DNA of 64,000 bases, taken from Salisapilia sapeloensis (Eukaryota; Oomycota; Peronosporomycetes; Peronosporales; Salisapiliaceae). The notes beneath the pieces were generated by a model, which saw nothing but the letters and a program-made list of their open reading frames with translations, was not told the origin of the DNA and made no database searches. Where the stretch lies: the NCBI GenBank assembly GCA_023334545.1, contig JAADVB010000006.1, positions 62,001-126,000 of the forward strand, written 5' to 3'. Below, piece by piece: positions 40,747-52,202 of this stretch (position 1 is the first letter of the stretch; the number at the start of each line of letters is the position of its first letter). The position numbers were made by a program, and so were the translations under genes.

Positions 40747-42237
40747 CTCAGAATCGACTTGTCTTCTCGACGGCTTTTCGGGAAATGCGGGAAGAAATTG
40801 GCAATGACTGGTCTTTTGTATGTCCAACGGTTGCCTTCAACATGTCCAGATACTTTCGACAGAATAGAAAGAAGAAATTTTCGCGATATAGCTGGAAACT
40901 CGGATGGGTATCTACTTGTTTCGTGAACGTTTTTGGAGTAGGGTGTAGTGTAGTATTTTGTATATGGTTCTAGGGGGCGGATGTAGTAGTGGGAGCTCAT
41001 GTTAGGTATGTGATATTAGGGTATGACTGAAGTGAGTGTGAGCTGGAATTGAGGTGGGTGACCTGTCTTGTGCAGTACTCGCACGTCTATGCTAGAAAGG
41101 ATACAGTTTGCAGATCGATGTAGGCAACTCTGCCTTCGATCCAATTAGTCGTGTCTGATCACGACTGGAAATGTACACAGTTTACATACGTAATAAGCTA
41201 GATAACAAGGATGGCGCTACTCGACGGCATCGAGCTTTACGGCTGCAAGGCTAATCTCAAGTGGAATTTGTGCACGTGGTAGCGTTTGCGAAGACTACGT
41301 TTTTCATACTCGAGACAGAGAGATAGAAATAAAATTCATTCAGGAGCTTCATCAATATTTGAATAACAGACGTGTATGCTTTCAAGATTGGCGGATCGAG
41401 CTGTCCGTACGATTTGGGGTCGTCGTGTTATTTATCATAAGCTCATAGCGAATGGAGCGAGTTACTGCGTATTCGCTGATTAAAGTGCCATCGACCGGCC
41501 GTTTGTATCAATGTGGCACTTCAAGGTCCGACGCGACCATTTTGACTCTTCTCATGCAGTTCAGCCATGTCCATTCTGCTAACATGACGCTCCACAGACT
41601 ATCTTTAGAGGAAAATAGCTCATGAAAAATCAAGATTGTACAACACGATATTTAAAAGATGCCATTACATTTTGAAAAGAAGTGTATAAGGTCCAAACGG
41701 TGAATGACTTCTTCTTGTGGATGCGATTGGCTTCGTGTTACTACTCACAGTAATGAGACAGATACTTGGCATCTATCGTTGGAATCAGCCACCTAGAGTC
41801 AGATATATTCAAGTGCATGCAAAGAGGTACTCAGCGTGCGACATCTTCTAGACATGTCTGCCTTGGAATTGGTCAGCCATGTCTGGATGGCAAAGGTTAC
41901 TTCAGCAGAGATCATACGCATATCAAGCGTCTATGTACTCGATACGCTAGCTAACAGAGATCGATAAGGTCGGACGAGTACTGTACACATCGAGAAAGAC
42001 ACAGTTTCATCAAGTACTCGACTTCCGGTTTCTACTTCACCCATTACCAAGCCATGTCCAGAAAACTTCCACACACAAGAGGTGTCCTAGATCTCAAATG
42101 AAAAAGTCTATTGTTAGCATCCAAATCCAAAATATAGTCAGCACAAATGGCATACAAACTCATTTTTAAATAGACACAATAATATGCGACTTTGAGCAAG
42201 ATCGATCAACGACGCGATAGCAAAACGCTACAGCATC
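40747..42237. other. 1.5-kb divergent intergenic region
   Basis: Lies between the minus-strand p62-like gene and the plus-strand PH-Sec14 gene. Only short open frames without recognisable content. The left end carries the initiator-like element at 40796-40808; the right end is AT-rich before the ATG at 42238. Nothing else was recognised. Confidence 0.5.
40796..40808 (-). promoter_or_regulatory. Initiator plus FPR-like core promoter of the p62-like gene
   Basis: On the minus strand the sequence reads TCATTGCCAATTT. It combines the oomycete initiator core TCATT with the FPR-type CAATTT, one base closer together than in the published composite. It sits about 50 bp upstream of the ATG at 40746, where a transcription start is expected. 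Confidence 0.4.
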
Positions 42238-44790
42238 ATGGCGTCTTTGGAAGACAGCTTTCATGGCGCTTCGAATCGCCGGAGCAAGTCCACAACTAGT
42301 CTGAGCGAACCTAGATCGAACAGGAGCTCAGTATCCATGCCGGATTTCCGCACCGTATCACTTCCAGGCCTCCTACCGAGCGTGCATTTAGGCATTCTCG
42401 CCTCTGGCTATGTAGACAAGCTGCGGGATGGCGCCGTGCGTGGCGGATGGGCGAAACGCCTATTCATCGTATCTACACGAGGTGTGCACTACTTTCGCAA
42501 GGTGGAAGATGGCGAGCTCTTCGGTCGCGAGCGTGGTCAGGTACCACCTCTCGAGCAGCTAAAAATAGTCTGAGATCTGATTATACGTGTGATACTTGAT
42601 AGTCTTCACTCGCAGACATCGGCTTTGCCAAGCTTGTGTCTCCAGAGGATGCACCGTATGGAGCTGTCGAAGCTGGTGCACCTAGTGCTTTTTTCGCCGT
42701 CTTATCGGTATGTGCCGGAATGATCGATCTATTCCCATGGTGCATGGACTAAAGAAAGGATATGATAGAAAAAGAAGACGCTTCTCATGTTCCTACGTAC
42801 GGATACTCGAGATGTTGCACTCAAGTGGGTTAATGTGATCAATGGTGCTGTCCAAACGGCTACTGCCTTTCAATTCGCACCAAGATGGCCAGCCGAGACG
42901 GTGCAAAACTTTATTGACTCTGCCTCCACGTACGAAGACTAGTCACTTGTCATTTTGCACTTCATTTGCTTATGCTTTTTATACTAGAGACTTTACAACA
43001 CCCATGCCGGAAACTCCAGTCGATCCTCCAAAAGATGCTGAGCCTGTACGAAAGGTACATGCTTCATACCGTCGTACACCAACCTTCAAATATATTGAAA
43101 CTTGCAACTAGAAGCCACCTCCACCGACGATCTTGGCAGTGACAATGACGAGCACAGTGGACTTTTCGAAGAATACGACGTCGGAACGACTTATTCAGCG
43201 GAAAGTGAGCATCGGACAGGAACTAGAGCTAGGTGCATTTGGTAGTAAAGACTTTTGTGTATTCTTACTGAGTGATGGAGAGGAAATCCACGTTCCTTTG
43301 CATCAGCTCGGTCGAGACGCATCCCAACTCGTCTACTCACCGAAAGAACTGGATCTCACTACGCCACCACGCAGTGACGTCGTCAGTCCGAACATTGTCA
43401 CTACGTCCAAAGTAAAAGGTAGATACGTCTCTCTTATATCACTCACTTGTAGCTCACTTTCCTTGCAGCAAAGTTCAGGTGTACTCGCCATTCGACTTTA
43501 TCCCGATCGCCGTCATTTCCACCTCCAACGAAGTCGTTGGAACACAAGAGTGATTCGTCGATGCAATTAGCTTTCCCAGGAGCTCTCAGTGGACTCTTCC
43601 TCGTCTTCTGTCTCTTGTCTCTGCTATTTGCACCAGGTGTCCAAGGCTTGACGAAACTGACGTTGATGCTTGGCATCGCGCTGTCCATTTCCCAGCTCCT
43701 CCAGACGCATCAACGGTAGCTGATTCGATCATTAGATAGACTGTAGATGACGTTGAGTAAATTGCTTTATGTGTTTGCAGAGATGAAGAAGAGGCAGCTA
43801 CATCCAAGACGGCGGTTGTATCTCGTCCTCCTGGTCCATCCAGTAGCCATAACTTTTATGTCTGTGTCGAATCCATTGAAGTGGTGGAAGTAGACCAGGA
43901 CATGGATCCCTTGCCTTCACCTTCGTCTTCAGATGCTGTTGATGCCGCGTCAGACGCGACGCCGAGGGAAGATCAGGAGGAATTGAAAGCCATTAGTGGA
44001 GGTCCGATGGCCTTTTCCGGGCGTTTTATCGCGGCGGAGAAGGGAGATGAGGAAAAGGGACGAGAGCGCTTTGAAGCGACGCTCCAATGGCGTGCGGAGA
44101 ATGGCATCGACGACATTCTCATCCGGCCACACCCGCACTTTGAAGCGATTAAGGAGTACTATCCGCAGTACTTTCACGGTAGATCGAAGAATGGGGAGCC
44201 TGTGTACTATGAGCAGCCGGGGAAGATTAACCTTAAGGCTTTGAAGAGTCAAGGACTGACGATTGATGATTTACTGAGGCACTACATGTATGTGACGGAA
44301 TACCTGTGGCGAGTGATTGAACCATCGGATACAGGTCGATCGATCACGGTGTTGGATGTGACTGGTATTGGCATGTCGGACTTGGGCGGAGATGTTCTTG
44401 ACTTTATCAAACGAGCTTCCAAGTTTACGGGCGACTATTATCCCGAACGCAGTGCTCATATCTTCATCATTAACATTCCTGGCTGGTTTAACATGATTTG
44501 GCGAGTGATTAAACCGATGATCGACCCCGTGACGCGTGAGAAGGTACGATATGATTCTAGTAGTATGGTGGATGGATGTCGTGACGTGTGGCATGTAGGT
44601 ACACATGCTACGAGGAAGTGCTATTTTACGGGAGCTCGAGATGTTGATATCGAATGATAATATCCCGTCTGACTTGGGTGGCTCCGGTCCACCGCTAGGT
44701 CACTCGGAAGAAGAAGAGCGGCTGTATGCACACGTACGCAAGTACCAAGACGGCCATGCGGATGCACCTTCGATTCACAATAGCAAATAG
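42238..44790 (+). CDS. PH domain, membrane hairpin and Sec14/CRAL-TRIO protein
   Basis: Eight exons inferred: 42238-42535, 42616-42707, 42769-42929, 42988-43054, 43112-43411, 43474-43715, 43781-44543 and 44599-44790; about 704 aa. Order: Ser-rich start; PH domain (about 60-180, ASGYVDKLRDGAVRGGWAKR, ending in the Trp helix DVALKWVNVINGAV); Pro-rich and beta-rich middle; two adjacent hydrophobic segments (GALSGLFLVFCLLSLLFAPG and LTLMLGIALSISQLL) forming a probable hairpin; CRAL-TRIO N helices and Sec14 lipid-binding domain (about 450-640, SITVLDVTGIGMSDL, HIFIINIPGWFNMIWRVIKP, NIPSDLGG). Sec14-type proteins exchange phosphatidylinositol and other lipids and stimulate PI kinases. Joining PH and Sec14 to a membrane hairpin suggests a tethered lipid-transfer protein. 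The first donor (42536) and the exon 5/6 junction are the weakest choices. Confidence 0.78.
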
Positions 44791-45067
44791 CTCAATACAG
44801 ATTGCATACTCAGTTTCTCTAGACATTTCATCCTCCAAGTCGTACATGCATAGTCTTGGACTCTATACAAGAGACTGCAACCAAGCTGTTCTGCAGATAC
44901 GATCTGTCGAGTTAGTGCACTACTTTTATTTATACTTTTACGACATGTGATTGGCTAGATAGAACAAAAGACATTGATTTGTGTGCTTTCGAACCCATCT
45001 TGGCAAACATACGGAGCTACTCGCACCTTCAAGCTATGCGTCTAATCGGCACCACACATAAAGAAGA

Positions 45068-46810
45068 ATGCTACGACGTGTACGAGCTTCCGCTGCTACC
45101 CGAGCATGGCGCAAGATGTTCCTTTCCCCACGGCAATTCTCGTCCGGTGAGTTTCCAATGGTAACTTGGCTGGTAGATGAAAGGATGCTAACATGGATGA
45201 CGCGTGAATTCATGACGTTGGTACAGCGAGTGGAATGTCCGAATCACCCGTCACGTTTGAGGATATCAGTACCGCGAGCTTTCGTATTCGACAGGGTACA
45301 TATGCATTGCTATTCCATTAAGCAAGGACAGTAGTAAAGATATAAAATGCAGGGATCCAAGAAACGTCTTGCTTGCACTCAGCGAGTCTGTCACGAAAGC
45401 TGGGCTACGACATCTACCTAAAGAAGGACTACCGTCAGGTTACGGGCAGGTGCGTATACTAGACGCATGCTCGTTAAAATAATGACTGATGCCGATGTAG
45501 TTTCAAAGAACGAGGAGCACGCAATGCACTACTTCGACTGTCAAAGGAGCAGCAAGAGCGTGGCGTCATCGCTGCCTCTGCCGGTACGACACACCTATTA
45601 GACGCTCACAAATTAATATACAAACTTCATTGAATGCACAGGAAACCACGCGTTGGCGTTGGCAGAGCATGGGAAGCAGTTGGGAATCCCGGTGACATGC
45701 GTGATGCCGCGGATCGCACCATTGACCAAGATCTCGAGCTGTCGTGACCTCGGCGCTCGCGTTATCCTCCACGGTTCCCACATCCTAGAAGCAAGAGAGA
45801 AGGCGGAAGAGTTTGTACAGGACGAAGTACATTTTACCTCTGTCTTTATCTACGAATCCGTCTAACAAGTGTCCTCTAGGGACTTCAATACATCAATGGC
45901 TTTGACGATGCAGACATCATCGCTGGGGCAGGTACCATGGGTATTGAAATTCTGAATCAGGTACTTTTACACTCCTAACATCTCTCATGTATCCCATAAT
46001 AACGCAAGTGTGTAGGTTCCAGACGTCGACGCTATCCTCGTTCCAGTTGGTGGCGGCGGACTCATCGCTGGTATCGCCGTCGCGGCCAAGACACTCGCTC
46101 CAAACGTCCAGATCATTGTACGTAATCCTACATCTTCGTCATCCTTCAAGTACTAAAAGAGCCGGTAGGGAGTGGAGCCAGAGTTGTGCGCGAGCTTCAC
46201 AGCCGCCTTGGAGGCAGACAAGCCAGTCCACGTAGAGTCGTCGCCAACGCTAGCGGACGGATTGGCTGTGCCATGCATCGGCAGCAGGTCTTTCCAAGTT
46301 GCTAAACCACTTGTGGATAGAGTGGTCACCGTGTCGGAGAGATCCATCGCTCTCAGTGTCCTTCGTCTCGTAGAGCAGGAGAAGATCATTGTCGAAGGAG
46401 GAGGTGCATGTGCCTTGGCTGCGCTCTTGGACGATAAGCTACCAGACCTTAAGCATAAGCGTCTGGTGCTGCCGTTGTGTGGTGGTAACATCGACACACC
46501 AGTGCTCGGTCGCGTTATCGAGCGGGGCTTGGCGGCGGATGGTCGACTCGTCCGCTTCGTCGCAACAGTGAGCGACTGGCCTGGCGGCATCGCTCAGTTG
46601 GCAAACTTGATGTGGGAGACTGGTGTGAGCGTGAAGGACATATATCATGAACGTGCGTGGGTGCATGCGAGTGTGTCGAATGTCGCGGTCAAGTGCGTCG
46701 TGGAAACCCAGTCTTACGATCATGGGATGGAACTCAAGAAGCATTTGGAGAAGGCAGGATATCCGATCCAATGGGACGACTGCCATGACACGCAGCCAGT
46801 GGACATTTAG
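45068..46810 (+). CDS. Threonine dehydratase (threonine ammonia-lyase), mitochondrial
   Basis: Eight exons inferred: 45068-45146, 45227-45295, 45353-45449, 45501-45583, 45642-45814, 45880-45960, 46016-46117 and 46169-46810; about 441 aa. PLP fold type II marks: [11 protein letters not shown] (PLP Lys about residue 84), [11 protein letters not shown], the phosphate-binding loop [12 protein letters not shown] and [11 protein letters not shown]. The last about 80 residues ([20 protein letters not shown] ... [16 protein letters not shown]) form one ACT-like regulatory domain, so the layout matches the shorter catabolic/anabolic-hybrid dehydratases rather than IlvA with two ACT repeats. The enzyme makes 2-oxobutanoate and ammonia from threonine, feeding isoleucine synthesis. 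The N-terminus ([18 protein letters not shown]) is Arg-rich without acids, a good mitochondrial presequence. Serine could also be a substrate. Confidence 0.9.
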
Positions 46811-47148
46811 GATATAGCAAGACACGGTCGGTGCGTGAATATCCTTTCGTTTCTATGACAAGTTTCTTTCTTTGCGTTGCAACGGTACAAGATCCAACGG
46901 ACCGACGAAAGGAATAGTAGATAGGAATGACGAACACGAACGACAAGCGAAACATTGGCAAGGAGGATTTGCTGTATTAAAAAGGGGGGGTCAAGAAGAG
47001 AATTGGACTTGGATCTTGATATACATAAAGGAAAAGAAGAGCTTGTAACTCGAGAGCGGGTGGCGTGGACTCAATAAATAGACGAGAGGAATCCTCACGT
47101 CACCTAGACGAGCGCCCGAGGCTGCTGACATGTGACATCTGGAGACAA
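46811..47148. other. 3' intergenic region between convergent genes
   Basis: 338 bp between the stops of threonine dehydratase (plus) and the acidic hypothetical protein (minus). Contains a run AAAAAGGGGGGG near 46980; no gene seen. Confidence 0.5.
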
Positions 47149-47817
47149 TTACACATTCAGCTCATCCATCTCCGCGCTCTCTTCAGACGCCTCTGCAGAG
47201 GTAGAAAAGTTGACAATGTCCGCATCTTGCGAGGTCGAGTAGTCGTCCTGTAGGTCGTCCGAGACCAAATCCAACGTAATCGACGGAGATAAGTCGACCG
47301 ATCGTTCTGGAAGGCCTTGGAAGTGCTTCAACTCGTGCTCGTCGTCAATGGGTGTCGAGGCAGCCGAGTGGGTATCATGGCCGTCTTCGTCGTCGCCTTC
47401 TTCCCCCGAACTTGGGGAGGCAGCGAAACTCGGAGGTGACTGTAGTAATGCGTCCTGGTCGACGGACTGGAGAATGCTATCGACGAGTGAGTGTCCGTCG
47501 ACGTGCTCCTCCGGAGCAGCAAACATGACCGAGTTCATGACAGCGGCTTCGTCCTCTGCATCGGCCTGTTTAGCCATGAGTCGCTGGATCTCGCGCTGGA
47601 TTTGTTCTCGTTCGACGGCAGCGTCGGCGTCGGACGGCGCACAGAACTTTTTGACACGCCCGGGGAGCAAGTGATCGACAAAGCTCGGGTCGACCGGGTC
47701 GTAGTAATAGCCGTCGCCAACTTTCCGTTTCCGACTTTCAAGCTTTTCATCGAGGAAGGGCTGACGCCATTGCCACGGGCACTTCATGATGGACTGGTGA
47801 CTCGACCTGGCTTGCAT
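47149..47817 (-). CDS. Acidic hypothetical protein
   Basis: 222 aa from the ATG at 47817; 212 aa if the second ATG at 47787 is used. The frame is open upstream but without an ATG. The first 70 residues are basic and look conserved (KCPWQWRQPFLDEKLESRKR, then GDGYYYDPVDPSFVDHLLPG), followed by a short helix rich in Glu/Gln (AAVEREQIQREIQRLMAKQ). The remainder is Asp/Glu/Ser-rich (SGEEGDDEDGHDTHS ... SAEASEESAEMDELNV) and likely disordered. I do not recognise the family. An acidic tail with a basic head would fit a chromatin or transcription factor, but that is only a guess. It diverges from the coiled-coil gene. Confidence 0.55.
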   Translation of the reverse strand: MQARSSHQSIMKCPWQWRQPFLDEKLESRKRKVGDGYYYDPVDPSFVDHLLPGRVKKFCAPSDADAAVEREQIQREIQRLMAKQADAEDEAAVMNSVMFAAPEEHVDGHSLVDSILQSVDQDALLQSPPSFAASPSSGEEGDDEDGHDTHSAASTPIDDEHELKHFQGLPERSVDLSPSITLDLVSDDLQDDYSTSQDADIVNFSTSAEASEESAEMDELNV

Positions 47818-48226
47818 CTTGAGGGAGAAGTTCGAGAAGTGAGGTCTGTCCGTCCGTCTTTTGGCGGGTTGGCATCCCACTTCTCAGAAAAAAAAGCTCG
47901 CGGTATACAAAAATCGATATAAAACACCAGATGGGACCTTTCGCAGCCATTCAAAGGCTTGGTAGTCTCCACCAGTCAAACTGGCCTTCGGGGACGGGGA
48001 GAAAACATTGGGCAATAGATATGTAACGTCACACCGTTTGTGCTGACTTGTTGCTGTATGATAGCGGATAGAGGTGGGTGGAAAGGTGCATGCGCTACGT
48101 GGGTAGAGGAGCTTATAAAGATACGAGACTGCATGAAACGACTTTCAGAAGCGTTGGGACACATGTAGTAGAGATGCACTCGGAAATGTCCTGTTCAAGA
48201 GATCTTGAAACGTCCTTGTAACTTGG
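47818..48226. promoter_or_regulatory. Divergent intergenic region
   Basis: 409 bp between the acidic hypothetical protein (minus) and the coiled-coil/TRAF gene (plus). It must hold both promoters. I see no open frame or motif that I can name. Confidence 0.35.
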
Positions 48227-51200
48227 ATGGCCGATCGGATCACGCGACATTGGGACATGGATCTACAGGCGTTTGTGGATGCCAAGCTCGACGAGCACTT
48301 CCGGACCTTTGACTCGGACATCGTTGCGCAGTATGGACTCACCAGGAACAGACATGGCGAATCAGATGAAACAGTGGTGGAAGAAATTGGTGCAGTGCGA
48401 GAGCAGACAGATACGATCCACCAGACATCGCTCATGATGGACCGCATTCACCGTAGTCTGCAAGTGGAAATGGACGCCCGATCCGTGTTGGCGGAAAGAC
48501 AAATCGCAGCATTATTGCAGCTGAGTAAAAGCACATCGGAAGATCTTGATCAAACGCGAGCGGATCTGAACGCGAGCGACCGGCAGCTCCAAACTTTCTT
48601 CCACAATCAGAGTAACTTGGAACAAGAACTGCTGTCTCAACGACAGTTATTCCAGCATCTGCAAGCGTCTATAGAGACCGAGAAGATATGGCGAATGCAG
48701 GCTGAAAATCAAATGAATGAAATGAAACAAATGATCGCGTCATGGAAAGATGCAGAGTCGTATCAATCTCAAATAGACGAGCTTGCACGAGAGAGACAAT
48801 TGACAAAACGACAAGTAGAGGCATCTGTGGAACAAATAAATGACACTTTACGTAAAGAGATTGCAAATGTGTATGAACAAGTCAACGCTATGAAAAACAT
48901 GGTTCACGAGGCTACTGTCCATGACGCGACACAAACGGTATCTTCGTCAGTATACCAGAGAGATGAGCAGGAAGCCGCAATGCATGAGCAATTAGATCTC
49001 TTCCGGGAAAACATGAAAAGCTCTATAGAAGAATTGATCACAAATAAAACGCAATGTCTTCGTCTGGAACTCCAGACGCTGTCCTCTGACACTAGCAAAA
49101 GTATATATGAGCTTGAAGGCAAGCTACGGGCTGAAGTAGCATCAGCTTCCACTGAAAATGGTGCCCGTATCCGAGCAATTGAGACCAACATCGAAACCAA
49201 GATAGAGAAGCAATTGGAAATGCAAAAGACTCAAGTAAACAACAAGCTTCTAGAGATGCAGAAATCATTGTTGTTAGAACTAGAAGAGAAAGCGACAGAA
49301 TGGAAAGCCAAGTATAGTGGACTGCTGGAGACGCAGAAGTCGATATCATCGGCTGTAGAAGAGAAAGCGATGGAATTAAAAGCTAAGTACAGTGGACTGC
49401 AAGAGTTACTGGAAACTGAGAAATTGGATCGAAAACGTAACGTGGATACTTGCCTTGATACGATTCAGGAAAATCGACGCTCGCTAGAGACTCAACTCGA
49501 AACGAAATGGAGAGAGGAGAAGGAAGGACGAATAGAGTCTATTGATAAGGTAATGAATGAGATAAATTCTCGTATCAGAGACATTCTCACTTCACTTCTC
49601 CATAATCACAAATCCGAGATGGAGACATTGGTAACCTTCTCGAAGCAACAAGTTGATGGTCATTTAGACTCAGTGTTTAGCAAGCTGAAATCGATATCAA
49701 ACACTGTTCAGGAGATTAGCGAGGTTGTTGACACAGGAAAAATGAGTAGCACCACTGCAGAGATACAAGAGAGTGGCAACACAGCGAAGATCGAAGAGAT
49801 GTTCGCGAATATCTTGTCTCAAATGCAGTCTCAATGGTCGACTCAGCTACAGATGCAAACCCAGATGACTGGGCATTCTGAAGCTAGCAGAGCTATGTTA
49901 AGTTCTGATCGTCATATCCCTCAACTCCCGCCACCAGATCCTACCGCTATCAATGGCACAGAGAAGGATAAGTCGATCAAAGAAATCAATCAAGTGAAGC
50001 CCCTTGCAGGGAACGAGGAACAAGGAAGTTTGCCGAGCAATCGTGTACATATTAAAGTTGATCCTGTCTTGACACCTCTTTCTACAACAGCGAGTAGGAC
50101 CGATAGATCGAGTAATAATCATACCTGGAAACAGGAAGATCTCTTAACCAAAGCTATTAACGGCATACCAGCGCATCACAACGAGGTCGTAAAGAACAAG
50201 TCCGAAACAAGTGAGGCACCAAATAAAACAGTAGTATCAAGACCGATGAGTGTAACCAGTGACATATCGCACCCTGACTTAAAGGCACATGTCAAAACTT
50301 CAAGTGAATCACCACAATCAGCTCTCCAGCGTATCCTAGGCCAAAATGTAGAAAACGAAAGCAAACATGCTCAAGAGAAGCATGAGGAGGCTCCAATTAA
50401 TAGAGAAGCCGAGGATACAGAAATTCTTGTATCAAGTGGTACAAAAGCAGATATTGAAAGCTCCGATGAAGAGCCTGATGCTAGTTCAAGTGTAGATGAA
50501 AACGAAGTGACTACTGAACCAACCTTGAAATGTACGTATTGCGACTTTGATATGCCGAGAAGTGAGCACGCAGCACATGAACACATGTGCGGAAGTACAC
50601 TAAAGCAATGTCCTCATTGCTTACGACGGCAAAAGGTATATAGAGATCTATGTTCGTCACATGCGCCTCAATTAACGCTTAAAGTGGTTTTGCATAGATG
50701 GCAGATCTCCAAGCGCATATTGATGAGTGCGATTGTCGTCTGGTTTCTTGTCCAAGTGGATGTGGTGGCAAGTTCTTAAAACGAGGGATTCCAGCCCATT
50801 TGACTCGGTGTCCAAAGAAGCAGCATGTAGAAACAGATACATTCCAAAGACGATCTTCAGCACCGTCATCAGCGCCGGTATACCAATCGTCAAGTAACTC
50901 CACGAATCAAGGAGCAAAGCCGTTGATGGAGCCAAAAACTGATGATAAACCAACGATGATTGAATGCAAGTTCTGTGATGAAGAAATTCCAGGTTCCCAA
51001 ATCCTTTCGCATGAGAAAACTTGCGATTGGAAACCTAGTCGTTGCCAGCATTGCTCGATGGTAATCATTACAAGAGATCTATTGCGCCACGAAGCGATGT
51101 GTCAGTCGACTGTAAAGAAGTGCAGCCATTGCCATGAGCAATTTACACCAAAGGAATTGACTTTGCACATGCCAAGCTGTCCAAAAAGACCCATTAAGTG

Positions 51201-51854
51201 CATTCGATGTCTTCAGCAGTTTCCTGCGGATGGGATTGTCGATCACGCCAAGACATGCGCTTATGCAGCATCAAGCACTACTCAACCAAGCAGGACAAGC
51301 GATACAGCTGTCTCTTTTAACTCACTTCAGCCTGCCAGAAGCCCACCACCCCCGCCTGCTTACCCTCCACCATCAAATGCAATGTCAGCATCTCAGAAAA
51401 AGGAGGAACATGAAGACGAGGACCACCTTCCACCAGACCAAGGTATATAGATGTAGGCTACAAGCTCATGGCTCCTTAATTCTTGTATACTATCAACTTG
51501 TAGTTATCTCCGAATGGACTGTTGGCAACGTCTTATCGTGGTTAAAAGACGATGTTGGTCTGCCTCAGGTCGCGGTAAGCTGCACCCATCCTAACCACCT
51601 CATCGAAAACGCATTAAAACATAATGATCATATTGCTGTAGGAAGCATTCGAGCGTATGAGATGTACAGGCGACATGCTTCTGCAGCTTACTGAGGCTGA
51701 TCTCATGCGCACCTATGGAATATCCAACGCAGCGTACCGACAGCACATTCTAAGCGCAATTGAAGCAATCAAGAGCGACGACGAACTCGTTAGTGAAGAC
51801 AATTCGGACGAAGAGCACAATGATAAAGACGAATCACGTAAGAGTCTCACATGA
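48227..51854 (+). CDS. Coiled-coil, TRAF-type zinc finger and SAM-domain protein
   Basis: Four exons inferred: 48227-50635, 50698-51442, 51504-51574 and 51642-51854; about 1145 aa. Residues about 60-530 are near-continuous coiled coil, including a partly duplicated segment (LLELEEKATEWKAKYSGLLE against AVEEKAMELKAKYSGLQELL). A disordered Ser/Thr/Glu region follows. The C-terminal third has repeated Cys/His modules of TRAF zinc-finger type: CTYCDFDMPRSEHAAHEHMC, CPHCLRR, CRLVSCPSGCGGKFLKRGIP, CKFCDEEIPGSQILSHEKTC, CQHCSMVIITRDLLRHEAMC, CSHCHEQFTPKELTLHMPSC and CIRCLQQFPADGIVDHAKTC. A C-terminal SAM domain spans exons 3-4 (WTVGNVLSWLKDDVGLPQVA ... MLLQLTEADLMRTYGISNAA). No RING is seen, so it looks like a scaffold rather than a ligase, perhaps at a centrosome or signalling complex. 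Confidence 0.82.
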
Positions 51855-52202
51855 ACCCAGCATCTCCAAAGTCTCATTCTATAGTAACCAGCCGATACAC
51901 CCCTCACTCCACGACCAGCGAAACCTCTCGGTAACCTTCCACCGTCAAGTGCCCTCGTACTACCTCTTCCTTGACCAAGCATACAATTCCACCATCTAAC
52001 AAGACACTTAGCTCCGGCGAATGAACAGTGCACTCTCGGTAGAAGGCAGTGCAAGTACCTGGCGCTAGACCTATATATACATAGACCTTCCTATAGGCCA
52101 GCTACAAATTAAAATCGTACTTAATAGAGAGTCTTGGCTTTTGTAAGTCTTCTCTTCCAACCCGAAAAACGGCTCGATTAGATCTTCCGTGTCACGAACG
52201 CC
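51855..52202. other. Intergenic region upstream of ubiquitin E1
   Basis: 348 bp between two plus-strand genes. No open frame of note; the right part should be the E1 promoter. Confidence 0.4.

Noticed and set aside
43474-43570. Alternative frame giving VQVYSPFDFIPIAVISTSNE as the end of a PH-only protein
   Set aside because: It stops at once, whereas another frame of the same exon runs through two TM segments and connects in phase to the Sec14 exons.
46980-46992. A5G7 run as a regulatory or frameshift site
   Set aside because: It lies in a 3' intergenic region between convergent genes and no coding frame crosses it.
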